From an uncultured Brachyspira sp. (GTDB lineage: Bacteria; Spirochaetota; Brachyspiria; Brachyspirales; Brachyspiraceae): DNA of 64,000 nt. A program made the position numbers and the translations under genes. Location of the stretch: contig NZ_CAJUPR010000006.1 of NCBI RefSeq assembly GCF_910588665.1, positions 62,001-126,000 of the forward strand. The letters run 5' to 3'. This document shows, piece by piece, positions 61,865 through 64,000 of the stretch (its first letter is position 1; every line of letters starts with the position of its first letter). A model generated the notes under the pieces. It was not told the DNA's origin and made no database searches. It worked only from the letters and a program-made list of their open reading frames with translations.

Positions 61865-63040
61865 TCAGCGATTTGCAGAAACTTCATTAATATTTCCGTA
61901 TGTCTGATTAGCGTCATAAGTTCCGCCTCTATTTTCGCCTTTAAGACTTGGAATAATTAATCTCTGACCTGCCCTTATTATATTAGGATCTTTTATAATA
62001 TCCTTATTAGCTTCGTATATTCTTCTCCATAAATTACCGTTCCCATATATAAAATCATAAGAAGCTATACGCCACAATGAATCTGTATTAACAGTCCTTA
62101 TCTGAACTATATAATATTGAGGAAATAATGATCCTTCATCATCATTATATTGCTTATCAGAATCAACTGCCGTATTATCAGATGTGTTTTCCATTGAATT
62201 AACTAAACTTATAACATTTTTAGAATGCATTAATGAAGCAGAATAATTATCTGTAATTAAAGCTTCGCCTGCTGATGATAAAGATTTGGAAGCTTCAGAA
62301 TATAAATTAGGCTTGCTTTCATTATATCTCTCTTTTCCAGCTTTATCAAAATACTGCTGAGCTTTTGCATAAGCCAAAGGAGCCTCCAATCTGTCAAGCG
62401 CATTCATTGCATCTTTTGATTTATTCAGCGAATTAATATAATCTCCATTTAGAAGCAAATCTTTAGACTCATCTCTTAATGCCATAATCTCAATATCATT
62501 ATCATCGCCGTTAGTCAATACAGATTCATCTATTAAATAACCTCTTCTAGGATCTATGGAAAGCACATTATAGCCTAATTCAGATTTTTCAGATGATTTA
62601 TTATATTCAAGTACGGCATTAGTATAATCGGATACATCAAGCATATTATTTGCAGAATTAATATCCGTAACAGATAACTCATATAATGAAGCCGTTAATT
62701 TATTAGTATCTCCGCCAGCTCCTTTAAATAGAGCCAATTTTCTTTCTGCATCTCTCTGACTATTTAAAACATACTCATATATTCCGTATCTGAATATAAT
62801 TTTATCGGAATACTCTTTGCTCTGTGCCGAATATTCTAAGCTTTGATTATAATCTCCCGCATCATGAGCTTCTATAGCCATTTCTCTATATCTCTGCGCT
62901 AATTTATAATCGTCGCTCTCCTTTATGCTGACAGGCAAATCGGAAGGAAGTTCTGGAGCTAAATTTAAAGTATTTGTTTCCTGAGCATATAATATATATG
63001 ATAATGTCATAATAATAAATAAAAATAACCATTTTTTCAT
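61865..63040 (-). CDS. Secreted helical protein with C-terminal LysM domain
   Basis: A 391-aa exported protein. The signal peptide MKKWLFLFIIMTLSYILYA is followed by TPR-like/coiled helices (EMAIEAHDAGDYNQSLEYSAQSKEYS; ELSVTDINSANNMLDVSDYTNAV). A LysM-type domain is at about 305-375: YYIVQIRTVNTDSLWRIASYDFIYGNGNLWRRIYEANKDII...PNIIRAGQRLIIP. It likely binds peptidoglycan in the periplasm. It is co-transcribed with the lipoprotein gene 53 bp upstream, which has the same helical style. Confidence 0.8.
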   Translation of the reverse strand: MKKWLFLFIIMTLSYILYAQETNTLNLAPELPSDLPVSIKESDDYKLAQRYREMAIEAHDAGDYNQSLEYSAQSKEYSDKIIFRYGIYEYVLNSQRDAERKLALFKGAGGDTNKLTASLYELSVTDINSANNMLDVSDYTNAVLEYNKSSEKSELGYNVLSIDPRRGYLIDESVLTNGDDNDIEIMALRDESKDLLLNGDYINSLNKSKDAMNALDRLEAPLAYAKAQQYFDKAGKERYNESKPNLYSEASKSLSSAGEALITDNYSASLMHSKNVISLVNSMENTSDNTAVDSDKQYNDDEGSLFPQYYIVQIRTVNTDSLWRIASYDFIYGNGNLWRRIYEANKDIIKDPNIIRAGQRLIIPSLKGENRGGTYDANQTYGNINEVSANR

Positions 63041-63093
63041 TTTATAAACTCCAAATTATAAATATTAAGTTATGGTAAAAATTGTTTATTTTA

Positions 63094-63684
63094 TTAATTT
63101 ACGGAAGAAGTTATTTCTAATTCTTCAACTTCTCTGATTTTTTCTTCCGCTTCTTTTATGCCTCTGGAGCTTTCATCATATCTTTTTTTAGTTGTAAAGT
63201 ACGCTTTATGGTGGTATTTTCTGGCATTAAAAAAACAATTAACGGCTTCTTCATAATTATTAGTACTTAATGCAGATAATGCATTAATATAATTAAGCTC
63301 TGCAAACTCATAATTATCTTTATCTACTCTGTATGCTTTTATTTCTTTAGAGTATACTCTATCTAAAGATGTTTCTTCTTTCAATATCTGAGCATATTGA
63401 GGCAATCCGTCATTCAAAACATTCTGGTAACTATTCTGCGCAGCCGTAAGCAGATCTCTTACTTTTTTAGAATCTTTATTTTCATCTATAAGTATTAAGG
63501 CCTCACAATAATTTGCTTCGGCTATATCAAATTCTTCTTTTGAATAGTTCTGCAAATCATACTTAACAGCTTTTTCTCTTAAAACGGATGCATCTTTATA
63601 TTCCTTTATAGGCATTGTTTCAGAACAAGATATTATAAAAATAAAAACAAATAATGATGTGAAAATATATTTTTTCAATTTCAT
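63094..63684 (-). CDS. Helical lipoprotein, TPR-like
   Basis: A 196-aa lipoprotein with lipobox IISC (C20). The rest is helical with repeats like YDLQNYSKEEFDIAEANYCEALILI and YEFAELNYINALSALSTNNYEEAVNCFFNARKYH, similar to DUF4398-type lipoproteins. I use the ATG at 63684, 5 nt after GGAG, not the GTG two codons earlier that overlaps the ribosome site. Likely a partner of the LysM protein downstream. Confidence 0.72.
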   Translation of the reverse strand: MKLKKYIFTSLFVFIFIISCSETMPIKEYKDASVLREKAVKYDLQNYSKEEFDIAEANYCEALILIDENKDSKKVRDLLTAAQNSYQNVLNDGLPQYAQILKEETSLDRVYSKEIKAYRVDKDNYEFAELNYINALSALSTNNYEEAVNCFFNARKYHHKAYFTTKKRYDESSRGIKEAEEKIREVEELEITSSVN

Positions 63685-63724
63685 AATCACTCCAGTTTTT
63701 TATAAAAACTATAGATATTCTTTT

Positions 63725-63752
63725 ATATTATACTACTAACTGTAAAAGTCAA
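63725..63752 (-). promoter_or_regulatory. Promoter for the lipoprotein-LysM operon
   Basis: On the minus strand TTGACT (63747-63752), a 16-bp spacer and TAATAT (63725-63730); a TATAAT overlaps at 14-bp spacing. About 40 bp before the ATG. Confidence 0.5.
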
Positions 63753-63777
63753 TACTTGCTTAAAAATTATTATAAAT

Positions 63778-63812
63778 AAAAAGCAAGATAATTTTATAAA
63801 TAATTATCTTGC
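63778..63812 (-). terminator. Intrinsic terminator of the META-domain gene
   Basis: On the minus strand GCAAGATAATT (63802-63812) and AATTATCTTGC (63783-63793) form a perfect 11-bp stem with an 8-nt loop followed by TTTTT. It lies about 20 bp after the stop codon. Confidence 0.85.
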
Positions 63813-63832
63813 CTTTTACATACAAATATAAA

Positions 63833-64000
63833 TTAATTATTAGTATTTACCGCAGGAATTTCGCCTTTATAGATGTAAATCAAATTTGTACCTGAATCCG
63901 TAGTTATAGTTAATACATCTCCGTTTAGAGAAATTGTATCAGCTCCATTTAATATTTGAAAATATTCATTTTCAGCATCCATATCTTCTTCAGGTCCTGC
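63833..64000 (-). CDS. META/HslJ-like domain protein, C-terminal end (cut by window edge)
   Basis: The last 55 residues of a gene entering from the right edge. EYFQILNGADTISLNGDVLTI and DSGTNLIYIYKGE follow the end pattern of META domains (xYxxxLxxxxxYxxxGxxLTLxxxxGxxLxF). These domains occur in the heat-inducible HslJ lipoprotein and in many envelope proteins. The start and any signal peptide are outside. Confidence 0.5.
   Translation of the reverse strand, partial: AGPEEDMDAENEYFQILNGADTISLNGDVLTITTDSGTNLIYIYKGEIPAVNTNN

Overview
The window is a strongly AT-rich stretch of bacterial chromosome. The best match is an anaerobic spirochaete of the Brachyspira type. Evidence: a flagellar gene set (flgL-fliW-csrA, fliS, fliO), many lipoproteins with loose spirochaetal lipoboxes, an outer-membrane beta-barrel candidate with an AsmA-like lipid-transport pair, heavy TTA/AAA/ATA codon use, and sharp TTGACA-16/17-TATAAT promoters in an otherwise very AT-rich background. 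The genus is inference from these traits; no database was searched. There is no phage, IS element, CRISPR array or rRNA operon. Five tRNA genes are present (Tyr GTA, Glu TTC, Lys TTT, Phe GAA, Ser GCT).

Layout. 1-2.7 kb: an OmpR-type response regulator followed by the start of its kinase, a DtxR-type metalloregulator, and lysA. 3.1-4.8 kb: after a 500-bp AT-rich gap, a protein joining an XRE helix-turn-helix to a dynamin-like GTPase with a membrane segment. 4.8-10.3 kb: a YdbL/DUF1318-like lipoprotein, an AsmA/YdbH-like giant and a PPC-repeat lipoprotein. 10.4-15.2 kb: tRNA-Tyr, a STAS protein, tandem aminotransferase paralogues and a PEGA-type membrane protein. 15.2-18.5 kb: adk, nusB and a TPR membrane protein. 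18.5-24 kb: tRNA genes, an RluA-type pseudouridine synthase, an orphan GldG-like protein, TPR and HAD proteins. 23.7-28.8 kb: a structured tandem-repeat leader in front of def, a phosphoglycolate-phosphatase-like HAD, a LysM/M23 cell-wall hydrolase, a diguanylate cyclase and a methyltransferase with a hairpin/mini-ORF leader. 28.9-31 kb: flgL-fliW-csrA. 31-39.8 kb: a membrane HExxH protein, a beta-barrel candidate, a DUF4132 giant, an EFR1-type flavodoxin/ferredoxin, tRNA-Ser, fliO, a CBM48-type lipoprotein and fliS. 39.9-50.1 kb: aldo/keto reductase, mtnN, ptsI, an SH3 lipoprotein, TPR and LamG/FN3 proteins, acyl-ACP thioesterase, alpha/beta hydrolase and pgeF. 50.2-58.3 kb: a compact ilvB-ilvN-ilvC-leuA-leuC-leuD-leuB operon preceded by an unannotated 49-codon leader ORF whose end is rich in Leu/Ile codons. 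58.4-64 kb: SanA-like protein, gltS, two cyclophilins, a LysM protein, a lipoprotein and the end of a META/HslJ-like gene.

How the genes work together. The ilv-leu cluster encodes most of the branched-chain amino-acid pathway (ilvD and the branched-chain transaminase are not here). It appears to be controlled through its leader, either by attenuation or by translation. FliW, CsrA, FlgL, FliS and FliO belong to flagellum assembly and its post-transcriptional control. AsmA/YdbL-like proteins, LysM/M23, SanA-like, PgeF and the many lipoproteins serve the double-membrane envelope.

The most unusual items are the HTH-dynamin fusion, the 76-bp tandem structured repeats ahead of def, the ilv-leu leader peptide, and the hairpin plus 13-codon ORF ahead of the methyltransferase.
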